A stretch of 26,360 bases of DNA from an uncultured Prevotella sp. (GTDB lineage Bacteria > Bacteroidota > Bacteroidia > Bacteroidales > Bacteroidaceae), in assembly GCA_900543155.1 (NCBI GenBank), contig UQQN01000028.1:1-26360 (forward strand). Reading direction: 5' to 3'. Every line of letters begins with the position of its first letter. Position 1 is the stretch's first letter. Of this stretch, positions 1 to 8,532 are shown one piece after another. The notes below the pieces were generated by a model that saw only the letters and a list, made by a program, of their open reading frames with translations, was not told where the DNA came from and searched no databases. A program made the position numbers and the translations under genes.

Positions 1-77
1 TGTGCAACTTTTTACTCATATTTATCAACTTAAATTAATTCCGCCAACGGGTAAACAACTATCATAATATACGCACA

Positions 78-2252
78 ATGAAAAAAGTAATGCTCAGTTT
101 TACGCTTGCCTGTTTGTCGATGACAGCAGCAGCGCAAGATTTGCAATCGCCTAACGGAAATTTCACGATGAATTTTTCGCTTGATGCGCAAGGTCGCCCC
201 ACCTATTGGTTAAAATATAAAGGTCGCGACATCATAAAACCCTCGCATTTAGGCATAGAACTGAAACAAGAAGACCCCAACAAGGCACAAGACTTTGAGT
301 TTAAAACGCGTGCCGATGCCTCGAAGTTGGCACAGAAAGCCGACTTGATGACAGGTTTTGTAGAAAAAACACACACCACAACCACCTTTGACGAAACGTG
401 GCAACCCGTGTGGGGCGAGGAAAGCAGCATTCGCAATCATTATAACGAATTGTGCGTCACATTGTCGCAGCCCAAAAATGAGCGTGAAATAAAAATTCGT
501 TTCCGCATGTTTGATGAAGGTTTGGGCTTCCGTTATGAATTTCCTGCACAGAAGAATCTTACTTACTTCACCATAAAAGAAGAGCACAGCCAATTTGCCA
601 TGGCAGGCGACCACACCGCTTGGTGGATTCCTGGTGACTATGACACGCAAGAATATGAAACCATGACGAGCAAGTTGAGTGAGATTCGTGGTTTGATGAA
701 GAGCGCTGTGACACAAAACTCATCGCAAACCCCTATTTGGGAGGGAGGCGTTCAAACAGCATTGATGATGAAGTCGGCAGATGGTCTTTACATTAACCTG
801 CATGAGGCAGCTTGCATAGACTATTCGACCATGCACCTGAACTACGACAATGCCACACAAACCTTTGAAAGTTGGCTTACACCCGATGCACGAGGCGATA
901 AAGGCTATTTGCAAGCACCTTGCACCTCGCCTTGGCGCACCATTATAGCAGGCGAGAGTGGGGCAGACATCTTGGCATCGCGCATGACGCTCAACTTGAA
1001 CGAGCCTTGCAAAATCAAAGATACCTCATGGATTAAGCCCACAAAATATATTGGCATTTGGTGGGACATGATTACCAACAAAGGCACTTGGGCATATACC
1101 AACGACTTTAGCACAGTGAAGTTGGGCGAAACAGACTATGCACATGCAAAGCCCAATGGCACACACTCAGCCAACACCGAGAACGTGAAGCGCTACATAG
1201 ACTTCGCTGCCGAAAATGGCTTTGATGCCGTGCTTGTAGAAGGTTGGAACATAGGTTGGGAAGATTGGTTTGGACATGAAAAAGACTACGTATTCGACTT
1301 TGTAACTCCTTATCCCGATTTCGACGTAAAAGCCATTCACCAGTATGCAGCTTCGAAGGGCGTGAAGATGATTATGCACCACGAAACCTCGGCTTCGGCA
1401 CGTAATTACGAGCGCCATTTAGACAAGGCCTATCAGTTTATGGTAGACAATGGTTATAACGCAGTGAAGAGTGGTTATGTAGGCAACATTGTGCCACGTG
1501 GCGAACATCACTACGGTCAGTGGATGAACAATCACTACCTTTATTGCGTGAAGAAGGCAGCCGATTACAAAATTATGGTGAATGCCCACGAGGCAACACG
1601 CCCCACAGGTATTTGTCGTACTTATCCGAACCTCATTGCCAACGAGAGTGCACGAGGCACAGAGTATGAGTCGTTTGGTGGCAATGCCGTAGACCACACC
1701 ACCATATTGCCCTTTACACGTCAAATAGGTGGTCCGATGGACTACACACCGGGTATCTTTGAAACCGATTGCTCAAAGATGAATCCGTCGAACACCAGTC
1801 GTGTGCGCACTACATTGGCAAGACAATTAGCATTGTATGTAACTATGTACAGTCCCTTGCAGATGGCAGCTGATGTGCCCGAACATTACAAAGAGCACAT
1901 GGACGCCTTCCAATTCATTAAGGATGTGCCCGTAGATTGGCAAAAGAGCGTGTATCTTGAAGCCGAACCAGGCGACTACGTGACCATTGCCCGCAAGGAC
2001 AAGCATTCTGAAAATTGGTTTGTAGGTTGCACTGCCGACGAAAACGGACATACTGCAAACTTGAAACTCGACTTCTTGACACCAGGCAAAAAATATACAG
2101 CAACGATTTATGCCGATGCAAAGAATGCCTCGTGGGACAAGAACCCCAAAGCTTACACCATTACTCGTAAAACGGTGACTAGCAAATCTATCTTGAAACT
2201 CCACGCTGCAAGTGGTGGCGGTTTTGCCATTAGCATGGTGGAGAAAAAATGA
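78..2252 (+). CDS. susB: GH97 alpha-glucosidase, SusB-like (inverting type)
   Basis: Predicted periplasmic exo-acting glycosidase that releases glucose from alpha-linked oligosaccharides imported by the SusC/SusD pair encoded next. The 724-residue length is close to SusB of Bacteroides thetaiotaomicron (about 738). A signal peptide with a cleavage site after TAAAQ and no lipobox cysteine points to the periplasm. The catalytic barrel is recognisable: MHHETSA with Glu436, NAHEATRPTG with Glu505, and NESARGTEYESFGGN with Glu523 and Glu529. From family knowledge these correspond to SusB Glu439, Glu508, Glu526 and Glu532 (general base, calcium ligand and general acid positions), the glutamate set of the inverting subgroup. 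Retaining GH97 alpha-galactosidases use an aspartate nucleophile instead. It is the first gene of the locus in this window; its promoter is not clear in the 77 bases upstream. Family is secure, exact linkage preference is inferred. Confidence 0.93.
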   Translation: MKKVMLSFTLACLSMTAAAQDLQSPNGNFTMNFSLDAQGRPTYWLKYKGRDIIKPSHLGIELKQEDPNKAQDFEFKTRADASKLAQKADLMTGFVEKTHTTTTFDETWQPVWGEESSIRNHYNELCVTLSQPKNEREIKIRFRMFDEGLGFRYEFPAQKNLTYFTIKEEHSQFAMAGDHTAWWIPGDYDTQEYETMTSKLSEIRGLMKSAVTQNSSQTPIWEGGVQTALMMKSADGLYINLHEAACIDYSTMHLNYDNATQTFESWLTPDARGDKGYLQAPCTSPWRTIIAGESGADILASRMTLNLNEPCKIKDTSWIKPTKYIGIWWDMITNKGTWAYTNDFSTVKLGETDYAHAKPNGTHSANTENVKRYIDFAAENGFDAVLVEGWNIGWEDWFGHEKDYVFDFVTPYPDFDVKAIHQYAASKGVKMIMHHETSASARNYERHLDKAYQFMVDNGYNAVKSGYVGNIVPRGEHHYGQWMNNHYLYCVKKAADYKIMVNAHEATRPTGICRTYPNLIANESARGTEYESFGGNAVDHTTILPFTRQIGGPMDYTPGIFETDCSKMNPSNTSRVRTTLARQLALYVTMYSPLQMAADVPEHYKEHMDAFQFIKDVPVDWQKSVYLEAEPGDYVTIARKDKHSENWFVGCTADENGHTANLKLDFLTPGKKYTATIYADAKNASWDKNPKAYTITRKTVTSKSILKLHAASGGGFAISMVEKK

Positions 2253-2271
2253 AACCATAGGTGTTTAAAAT

Positions 2272-2310
2272 AAGGATGAATGCTTATTTACACGCTTATT
2301 CATTATCCTT
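2272..2310 (+). terminator. Imperfect stem-loop between GH97 and SusC genes
   Basis: AAGGAT (2272-2277) pairs with ATCCTT (2305-2310) and GAAT (2278-2281) with ATTC (2298-2301), leaving a three-base bulge. Only a short T run follows. It may be a weak attenuator or an mRNA processing or stabilising hairpin ahead of the susC message rather than a full terminator. Confidence 0.3.
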
Positions 2311-2343
2311 TTATGAAACTTAAACCCAAAACTTCTTCATATC

Positions 2344-5300
2344 ATGAACAAGAAGACTCTTAACACCAAGCTGTTGTCACTGATGTTGGCAGGAGCAAGC
2401 TTACCATTCGGAGCATTAGCTCAGGGACTCACGGTGAGCGGACATGTGCAGGACACGACGGGTGAGTCGGTGGCTTATGCCACAGTGACGGTTCCCGGAA
2501 CGAAGACCATGACACAGACCGATGCAAACGGTAACTTTAAACTCAATGTAAAACCTGGGGCAACCCTCCGCGTGGCTTATATAGGTTATAAACCCGTCAT
2601 CATCAAGGCAGATGGCACTTTGGTGATTACACTTGAGGACAATTCTACACTCAACGAGGCGGTAGTAATTGGCTATGGTGTGGCAAAGAAAAACGACCTT
2701 ACTGGTTCGGTAACAGCCATTAAGCCCGATGAGAAAAACCACGGTTTGCAAACTTCAGCCCAAGACATGATTCAGGGTAAGGTGGCAGGTGTAAACGTGG
2801 TGAGCAACAGTGGTGCTCCTGGCGGTAGTGCTACGATTCGTATTCGTGGTGGATCATCATTGAACGCTAAGAACGACCCGTTGATTGTGATTGATGGTTT
2901 GGCAATGGATAACGATGGTATTGAAGGTTCGCCCAACGCGCTATCTCTTGTGAACCCGAACGATATTGAAACCTTCACCGTGTTGAAAGATGCTTCGGCA
3001 ACAGCCATTTATGGTTCGCGTGCGTCGAATGGTGTCATCATCATCACCACAAAGAAGGGACACAAAAACACCCGTCCGCACGTTTCGTACAATGGCAATG
3101 TTTCGGTGAGCACCAATACCAAGTATATGGACGTGCTCAATGCCGCAGAGTTTATTGACTTGATTCGTCGTCGCACAGGTTTGACAGATGATGCCGCTTG
3201 GGAGGCTTCAGAATATTACAACTCATTGGGTTATTGGAACAAGGCAGGTCAGCACCTCTTTGCCGACACCGATTGGCAAAAGGAAATTTATCGCACTGCC
3301 GTTTCGACCGACCATAATGTTACATTGAGTGGAGGTATGAAGAACATGCCCTATCGCGTAAGCTTTGGTTATACCAATCAAAAGGGTACACTCAAGACCT
3401 CAGACTTTAGTCGTTACACAGGTAGCTTTAATGTATCGCCAACCTTCTTGCAAGACCATTTGTCGGTGAACTTAAACGGTAAGTTTATGTATTCGCGTGC
3501 ATCGTATGCCAACACCGATGCCATAGGTCAGACATTGGGCATGGACCCCACAAAGCCCGTGTATGACGATCGCGACGAGGGAAAAGAATATGGCGGTTTT
3601 TGGCAATGGCCCGCTACAGCAGACTATGGCGACAGCCAATGGACACATACACAAAACAAATTGGCAGTGGCTAACCCTGTGGCTACTTTGATGCAAGAAG
3701 AGAACATTGGTAAGAGCCGTTCGTTGCAAGGAAACTTGGAGTTAGACTACAAGGTGCATGGTTTTGAAGACTTGCGTTTGCACGTGAATGGTGGTATGGA
3801 AGTGGCACACGGACGTAGCGAAAAGGTTTGTCTGCCTACTGATTATAACAACATGTATTATGGTAGCAAGGGTTGGAACGAATCGGACAAATACAACCTC
3901 TCGCTCAACATGTATGCACAGTATGCGAAGGACTTTGGCAAGATTCACCATCTCGATGCGATGGTGGGTTATGAGTGGCAACACTTCCACCGCAAAACAG
4001 ATTATAGCTATCCCGTTTACTATCCGTCAACACACTTGACCCATCCGGGAGAGTTGACCAATGCCAACTATTTTGCCGAAAAGAATAGTCTGTTTAAAAC
4101 AGAATATTACTTGGTGAGCTTCTTTGGTCGTTTCAACTATAACTTGCTCAACCGCTACCTTATAACTTTCACGTTGCGTGACGATGGTTCTTCGCGCTTT
4201 GTAAAAGATCAGCGTTGGGGCCTCTTCCCTGCAGCCGCGTTTGCTTGGAAACTTAAGGAAGAAAAGTTCTTGAAGAATGCAAAGAATGTGACCGACCTTA
4301 AACTCCGTTTGGGTTGGGGTGTTACAGGTCAGCAAGAACATGGCTATGGCGACTACGTGTATATGCCAAACTACACACAAAATCAGGCAGGTGCCTTCTA
4401 TCCCATTGTGGGTGATGGCTCAACTTATCGTCCTGAGGCTTACAACAAAGAGTTGACTTGGGAAAAGACTACTACCTATAACGTAGGTGTAGACCTCGGT
4501 TTTTGGAACAACCGCGTAGTAGCAAACCTCGATTGGTATTATCGCAAGACCACCGATTTGCTTAATACAGGTTTTGTAGCAGTGGGTTCAAACTTCAGCA
4601 GTAGCGTGCTTTGCAACATCGGTTCGTTGCACAACACAGGTGTAGAAGCCATGTTGACTGTTCGCCCCGTGCAAACCCGTAATTGGGGTTGGGAGGTATC
4701 GTACAACGTAGGTTGGAACAAGAATGAGATTGACGAATTGATAGCTTCGCAAGGTCCCGACTATTACATCCCCAATGCCTATTGTACAGGTGGTAAGGCA
4801 ACAGCCGACAACATGATTAAGGCTTGGAAGGAAGGACAGGCAACAAGCGCCTTCTACGTATTCCAGCAAGTATACGATGAAAACGGACAACCCCGTTTTG
4901 GTGAGTTTGTAGACCGCAATGCCGATGGTATAATAGACTATAAAGACCGCTACTTCTATAAGAAGTCAGACCCCGATGTGACTATGGGTCTCAGCACAAA
5001 GTTGACCTATAAAAATTGGGACCTCGGTTTAGGTTTCCGCGCAAGCTTGAACAACTATGCCTATAATGGTGTAGAAGCAGGCGACAACATGAACACAGGT
5101 ATGAGCCGTATTTACTCGGGCAACACTTGGCATAACACATTTAAGAATGAGTTGGCTAAAGACTGGACAAGCTCAAGCGCCAATGCTTCTTGCTCAGACT
5201 ACTTTATTCAGAATGCCTCGTTCTTGAAGCTCGATAACATCACGCTGGGCTACTCATTTAACCACATTGGTAAGAGCAAAATCAATGGCCGTGTGTATGC

Positions 5301-5427
5301 TACGGCACAGAATGTGTTCACCATTACCAAGTATAAGGGATTGGATCCTGAAATTGACGGTGGATATGATAACAACGTATATCCACGTCCCTTCACAGGT
5401 ATTTTGGGCGTAAGCCTTAACTTCTAA
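2344..5427 (+). CDS. susC: SusC-like TonB-dependent outer-membrane glycan transporter
   Basis: Outer-membrane barrel that imports oligosaccharides with TonB energy, capped by the SusD lipoprotein encoded 14 bp downstream. The 1027-residue protein has a signal peptide ending at ALAQ, a carboxypeptidase-regulatory-like beta-sandwich (about residues 28-100), a TonB-box-like segment EAVVIGYG (about 105-112), a plug domain (about 115-237, containing the typical SATIRIRGGSSL and DASATAIYGSRASNGVI segments) and a C-terminal beta-barrel ending GILGVSLNF with the expected terminal Phe. No N-terminal FecR-interacting extension is seen, so control by an anti-sigma/ECF pair is unlikely. Neighbouring GH97, SusE-like and GH13 genes imply starch-type alpha-glucans as cargo, which is inference from context. 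Confidence 0.95.
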   Translation: MNKKTLNTKLLSLMLAGASLPFGALAQGLTVSGHVQDTTGESVAYATVTVPGTKTMTQTDANGNFKLNVKPGATLRVAYIGYKPVIIKADGTLVITLEDNSTLNEAVVIGYGVAKKNDLTGSVTAIKPDEKNHGLQTSAQDMIQGKVAGVNVVSNSGAPGGSATIRIRGGSSLNAKNDPLIVIDGLAMDNDGIEGSPNALSLVNPNDIETFTVLKDASATAIYGSRASNGVIIITTKKGHKNTRPHVSYNGNVSVSTNTKYMDVLNAAEFIDLIRRRTGLTDDAAWEASEYYNSLGYWNKAGQHLFADTDWQKEIYRTAVSTDHNVTLSGGMKNMPYRVSFGYTNQKGTLKTSDFSRYTGSFNVSPTFLQDHLSVNLNGKFMYSRASYANTDAIGQTLGMDPTKPVYDDRDEGKEYGGFWQWPATADYGDSQWTHTQNKLAVANPVATLMQEENIGKSRSLQGNLELDYKVHGFEDLRLHVNGGMEVAHGRSEKVCLPTDYNNMYYGSKGWNESDKYNLSLNMYAQYAKDFGKIHHLDAMVGYEWQHFHRKTDYSYPVYYPSTHLTHPGELTNANYFAEKNSLFKTEYYLVSFFGRFNYNLLNRYLITFTLRDDGSSRFVKDQRWGLFPAAAFAWKLKEEKFLKNAKNVTDLKLRLGWGVTGQQEHGYGDYVYMPNYTQNQAGAFYPIVGDGSTYRPEAYNKELTWEKTTTYNVGVDLGFWNNRVVANLDWYYRKTTDLLNTGFVAVGSNFSSSVLCNIGSLHNTGVEAMLTVRPVQTRNWGWEVSYNVGWNKNEIDELIASQGPDYYIPNAYCTGGKATADNMIKAWKEGQATSAFYVFQQVYDENGQPRFGEFVDRNADGIIDYKDRYFYKKSDPDVTMGLSTKLTYKNWDLGLGFRASLNNYAYNGVEAGDNMNTGMSRIYSGNTWHNTFKNELAKDWTSSSANASCSDYFIQNASFLKLDNITLGYSFNHIGKSKINGRVYATAQNVFTITKYKGLDPEIDGGYDNNVYPRPFTGILGVSLNF

Positions 5428-5441
5428 AAACTGCTACTACA

Positions 5442-7064
5442 ATGAAACTCAATATAAAGAATTATGCTGCGCTGATGGCTTGTGCTTGTGGCTTAACCCT
5501 CACATCGTGTGTGGGCGACTTAGACGTGACGCCTATCAACCCGCAGCAAACGCAGGTGGCTAACGACGATGCATTGTTTAATAAGCTATATGCAACATTC
5601 AGCCTTACAGGTCAGCAGGGCAATGCGGGTAAACCCGATATTCCCTCGAGTGTGATGAGCGATGAGGGTAGTACACAGTACTTCCGCATGCAATGGTACT
5701 TGAACGAGTTTACCAGCGATGAGGCTGCTTGGACATGGTCGGGCAATGATGGTGGTGTGCAAGAGTTGATGTACAATAACTACACAGCAAGCAATGCTTT
5801 TGCCTTGGGATTATATTATCGTCTCTATTTCGACATCACATTGTGCAACTCTTATATCAACGACATTGGCAAAGACCCCATGCGACTGGCAGAGGCTCGC
5901 TTTATTCGTGCCTATAACTATGCCTCGGTGCTCGATGTGTTTGGCGCAGGTCCGTTCTGTACTTCGGTATCGTCGGAGAATGCCGTATACTATAATCGTA
6001 AGCAGTTGTTCGATTTTGTAGAATCAGAATTGCTTGCCATCGAAAACCAAATGGCTGAACCTGGCAAAAACACTTATGGACGTGCCGACAAGGTGGCTGT
6101 GTGGTTGTTGCTCTCACGCCTCTATTTGAATGCAGAGGTGTATACAGGACAAGAACGCAACGACGATGCCATGGCGTATGCTAACAAGGTGCTGAACAAT
6201 GGTTACTATCACTTGAACCTTACGGGAGCTACCAATCCTACAACGGGCGAGAAGTATAGTGCTTATCAGATGCTCTTCTTGGCTGATAACAATAGCAATG
6301 GTGCACAGTATGAGGACATTCTGCCCGTGTTGCAAGATGGTATTACCACCAAAACAGATGGTGGCACACAGTTGCTAATTTTGGGTTCGTATGCTAACGA
6401 TAACGCTATGGACACAGACGTGCCATCGGGTACAAACCTCAGTTGGGGTAAGTGCTTGCAAGTAAAGGGTAAGTTGGTAGATCAGTTCTTTAATGGTGCT
6501 GATGCTCCCGAAACGGGTAGTATTGCTACCATGACAGCTGCTGCTAACGACGACCGTGCTTTGTTCTATTCAAAAGGCTATAGCAAATATCTGACAGAGG
6601 TGGACGATTTAAGCAAATGCTTTACCAGTGTGAAGTTCCGTAATGTGCGCTCAGATGGAGGTACAACTTCGGCAGTTGACTATGTGGACACCGACCTGCC
6701 TTTGATGCGTATGGCTGAGGCTTACTTGATTTATGCTGAAGCTTCGGTACGCAAAAATGGTCCGAATTCAGATGCAGATAGCAAACTCAATGAGTTGCGT
6801 AATCGTGCACATGCTACTCCTTTTAGCTATGCTACGCTCGATGATATCTGTGCAGAATGGGCACGTGAGTTCTGGTTTGAAGGTCGCCGTCGCTCAGACC
6901 TTATCCGCTTTAATAAGTTTGCAGGTCAGTCAGACTACAAGTGGGAATATATGGGAGGCGAGGCCAATGGTACTTCTTTCTCTTCTTACCGAAAAGTATT
7001 TGCCATTCCGCAAACCGACCTCAGCAACAATCCTAATTTGAAGCAAAACGAAGGGTATAATTAA
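5442..7064 (+). CDS. susD: SusD-like surface glycan-binding lipoprotein
   Basis: Surface lipoprotein that forms the lid of the SusC transporter and binds the glycan. The N-terminus is a lipoprotein signal ending in the lipobox LTSC with Cys23, followed by VGDLD, whose acidic residues fit surface export in Bacteroidetes. The 540 residues show the RagB/SusD fold: N-terminal TPR-like helices, the segment LAEARFIRAYNYASVLDVFG (about residues 150-165), and the conserved C-terminal block EWAREFWFEGRRRSDLIRFNKF followed by a C-terminal IPQTDLSNNPNLKQN, typical of the family. Length is close to starch SusD (about 550). It is only 14 bp from susC, so the two are co-transcribed. Starch specificity is inferred from the neighbours; the individual aromatic ligand contacts cannot be assigned by eye. 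Confidence 0.95.
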   Translation: MKLNIKNYAALMACACGLTLTSCVGDLDVTPINPQQTQVANDDALFNKLYATFSLTGQQGNAGKPDIPSSVMSDEGSTQYFRMQWYLNEFTSDEAAWTWSGNDGGVQELMYNNYTASNAFALGLYYRLYFDITLCNSYINDIGKDPMRLAEARFIRAYNYASVLDVFGAGPFCTSVSSENAVYYNRKQLFDFVESELLAIENQMAEPGKNTYGRADKVAVWLLLSRLYLNAEVYTGQERNDDAMAYANKVLNNGYYHLNLTGATNPTTGEKYSAYQMLFLADNNSNGAQYEDILPVLQDGITTKTDGGTQLLILGSYANDNAMDTDVPSGTNLSWGKCLQVKGKLVDQFFNGADAPETGSIATMTAAANDDRALFYSKGYSKYLTEVDDLSKCFTSVKFRNVRSDGGTTSAVDYVDTDLPLMRMAEAYLIYAEASVRKNGPNSDADSKLNELRNRAHATPFSYATLDDICAEWAREFWFEGRRRSDLIRFNKFAGQSDYKWEYMGGEANGTSFSSYRKVFAIPQTDLSNNPNLKQNEGYN

Positions 7065-7098
7065 AGTTTACAAGGATAATTGGTAAAGAAAATTGGGG

Positions 7099-7135
7099 GA
7101 AGGTAAGTGTTTTATAAACAAACTGCCTTACCTTC
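7099..7135 (+). terminator. Stem-loop attenuator candidate between SusD and SusE-like genes
   Basis: A perfect 9-bp inverted repeat, GAAGGTAAG at 7099-7107 and CTTACCTTC at 7127-7135, encloses a 19-base loop. It lies 34 bases after the susD stop and is followed by AACTTTTAAA rather than a pure T run. It could partly terminate transcription or set the 3' end of an abundant susCD message. Confidence 0.45.
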
Positions 7136-7161
7136 AACTTTTAAACCATTCAACTTTTAAA
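7133..7161 (+). repeat. 13-bp direct repeat in the susD-susE leader
   Basis: TTCAACTTTTAAA occurs at 7133-7145 and again exactly at 7149-7161 (16-bp period). The first copy overlaps the 3' arm of the stem-loop just before it. It could be a slippage duplication or a binding site for an RNA or protein in the leader of the SusE-like gene. Confidence 0.6.
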
Positions 7162-7185
7162 GTAAACTTCTTAATCACACGCATT

Positions 7186-8421
7186 ATGAAACTATATAAG
7201 ATATTGTCAACAGCAGCATTGGGAATGGGCTTGGGACTGACCCTCGCCTCGTGTGTCGACGATAACGACTCGAACCCCGTGTTGCACATGCCCGAGAGTT
7301 TCACGCTCAACACACCAGCTTTGGCGGGCAATGCCTATGACTTGAAAAATACAACCGATTCAATAGCCTTTACTTGGAGCCAACCCGACTATGGCGGTAT
7401 GCCGTTGGTTACGAACTACAAGTTGCAGTATGTGGTAAGCAAGGATGGCTCTGAGGTGGTAACCGCAGCAGATGGCTCATTGAAGTTTGCCGAAAATGCT
7501 AACATTAAAGAATACGACGAAGGCAAAACAAAGTGCGAGTATAAATTAGGCGCTGCCGATGTAGACTTGCTCTTGCTTCGCGAATTAGGCGTAAGCAGTG
7601 CTGCTGATGTGCCTGAAAAGGTCAATGTTTATTATCGCCTGAGTGCACAAACAACTTCTACGCCTAAGGTATATTCGAACATTGTGAAGTTGACTTATGT
7701 GCCTTATTATCAACGTATGGAAGTGGCAGAACCCGTTACATGGTATCTCATTGGTGGTTGCTTCGGCGAAGGTGGCTGGGGTGGCGACTTGATGACAGGT
7801 ATGCTCCCGCTCTATCTCACAGGCGATAGCTATAACGAAGATACGGGCTATGGCACAGTGTCGTGGACAGGTTTCTTGCCTGCAGGCACAGAATTTAAAC
7901 TCCGTGGTTCGCTCACCGATAATTGGGCTACACAGATAGGTCAAGGTGCATCATTTGGCGAATTCGTTATTAACGATGGTGGAGCTGCTAATATTTCGGC
8001 TACAGAGAATGGTGTTTATACGATTTCGATTGATACCAAACAAGTGGCTGAGGGCAATGCGAGTGGCATTAGCATCACCAAGACAGACGATGCCACTACT
8101 TACGACCAAGTTTACTTGAATGGTAGCTTCAATAATTGGGGCGATGGTGTGGCAATGACTCCTGTAAACAGTGCAGTAGGTGCTAACAATCACGATTGGT
8201 ATACGCACATACATTTGCCAGCTGCTACCGAATTCAAATTCCAAGCCAATAATTGGGCAATGGAAATTGGTAGTAAGTATGACGAAACGCCCAGTTGTAA
8301 GTCGGGCTACTATGGCGTTGGTGCTAAGAGTGGCGGTGGAAACATCTTTGTGAAGACCGAGGCAGATTATTTGGTTAATGTAAACGACATTACAGGCGCA
8401 TTCCGACTTATTAAAGAATAA
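7186..8421 (+). CDS. susE: SusE-like starch-binding outer-membrane lipoprotein
   Basis: Predicted surface lipoprotein that binds alpha-glucan and assists SusCD. I chose the ATG at 7186 because it gives a clean lipoprotein signal (MKLYKILS...LASC, Cys23) followed by acidic VDDND; the reading frame is open 93 bases further upstream, but that extension crosses a stem-loop and would bury the signal. The 411 residues contain an N-terminal SusE-type Ig-like domain (about 30-175, with the typical DSIAFTWSQPDYG) and two C-terminal SusE/SusF-type modules (about 210-310 and 315-410). The second has VYLNGSFNNWGDG, DWYTHIHLPAATEFKFQANNW and similar aromatic-rich strands expected of starch-binding modules. 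Located directly after susD, as in the classical sus operon. The SusE/SusF family assignment is good; glycan ligand inferred. Confidence 0.87.
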   Translation: MKLYKILSTAALGMGLGLTLASCVDDNDSNPVLHMPESFTLNTPALAGNAYDLKNTTDSIAFTWSQPDYGGMPLVTNYKLQYVVSKDGSEVVTAADGSLKFAENANIKEYDEGKTKCEYKLGAADVDLLLLRELGVSSAADVPEKVNVYYRLSAQTTSTPKVYSNIVKLTYVPYYQRMEVAEPVTWYLIGGCFGEGGWGGDLMTGMLPLYLTGDSYNEDTGYGTVSWTGFLPAGTEFKLRGSLTDNWATQIGQGASFGEFVINDGGAANISATENGVYTISIDTKQVAEGNASGISITKTDDATTYDQVYLNGSFNNWGDGVAMTPVNSAVGANNHDWYTHIHLPAATEFKFQANNWAMEIGSKYDETPSCKSGYYGVGAKSGGGNIFVKTEADYLVNVNDITGAFRLIKE

Positions 8422-8429
8422 AGAGTAGT

Positions 8430-8523
8430 AAGTATTAAGGTATTACATTCTAATGGGAATGCTTAAGATTCCTTTTTCAGTGTAATGTTAATCGTTTCAA
8501 TTAGAATGTATTACTTAGTACTT
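8430..8523. repeat. Long imperfect inverted repeat (palindromic element) between SusE- and SusF-like genes
   Basis: The left arm 8430-8454 and right arm 8500-8523 are inverted copies of about 24-25 bases, differing by two substitutions and one single-base gap; the inner ten bases (ACATTCTAAT and its complement) match perfectly. The 45-base centre holds a smaller hairpin with a T run. The element fills nearly the whole gap between the two genes and ends ten bases before the next start codon. It may be an RNA control structure or a small MITE-like palindromic insertion. Confidence 0.7.
8456..8477 (+). terminator. Short terminator-like hairpin nested in the palindromic element
   Basis: GGAAT (8456-8460) and ATTCC (8468-8472) form a 5-bp stem with loop GCTTAAG, followed directly by TTTTT (8473-8477). 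The stem is short, so termination alone would be weak. Formation may compete with or nest inside the surrounding 94-base fold, which is a plausible attenuation switch. Confidence 0.4.
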
Positions 8524-8532
8524 AAAATAAAG

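Noticed and set aside
249..716. Antisense ORF of 155 codons inside the GH97 gene
   Set aside because: It lies entirely opposite a well-supported enzyme gene, has cysteine/histidine-rich composition typical of antisense frames and shows no domain.
78..2252. GH97 enzyme as a retaining alpha-galactosidase
   Set aside because: The glutamates at 436, 505 and 529 match the inverting SusB-type set, and the Sus neighbours favour alpha-glucosidase.
7093..7185. Upstream in-frame extension of the SusE-like protein
   Set aside because: It runs through the inverted repeat and would place about 31 residues before an otherwise perfect lipoprotein signal peptide; ATG 7186 is the better start.
8485..8532. 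Upstream in-frame extension of the SusF-like protein
   Set aside because: It begins inside the palindromic element and precedes a clean lipoprotein signal; starts at 8533 or 8539 fit better.
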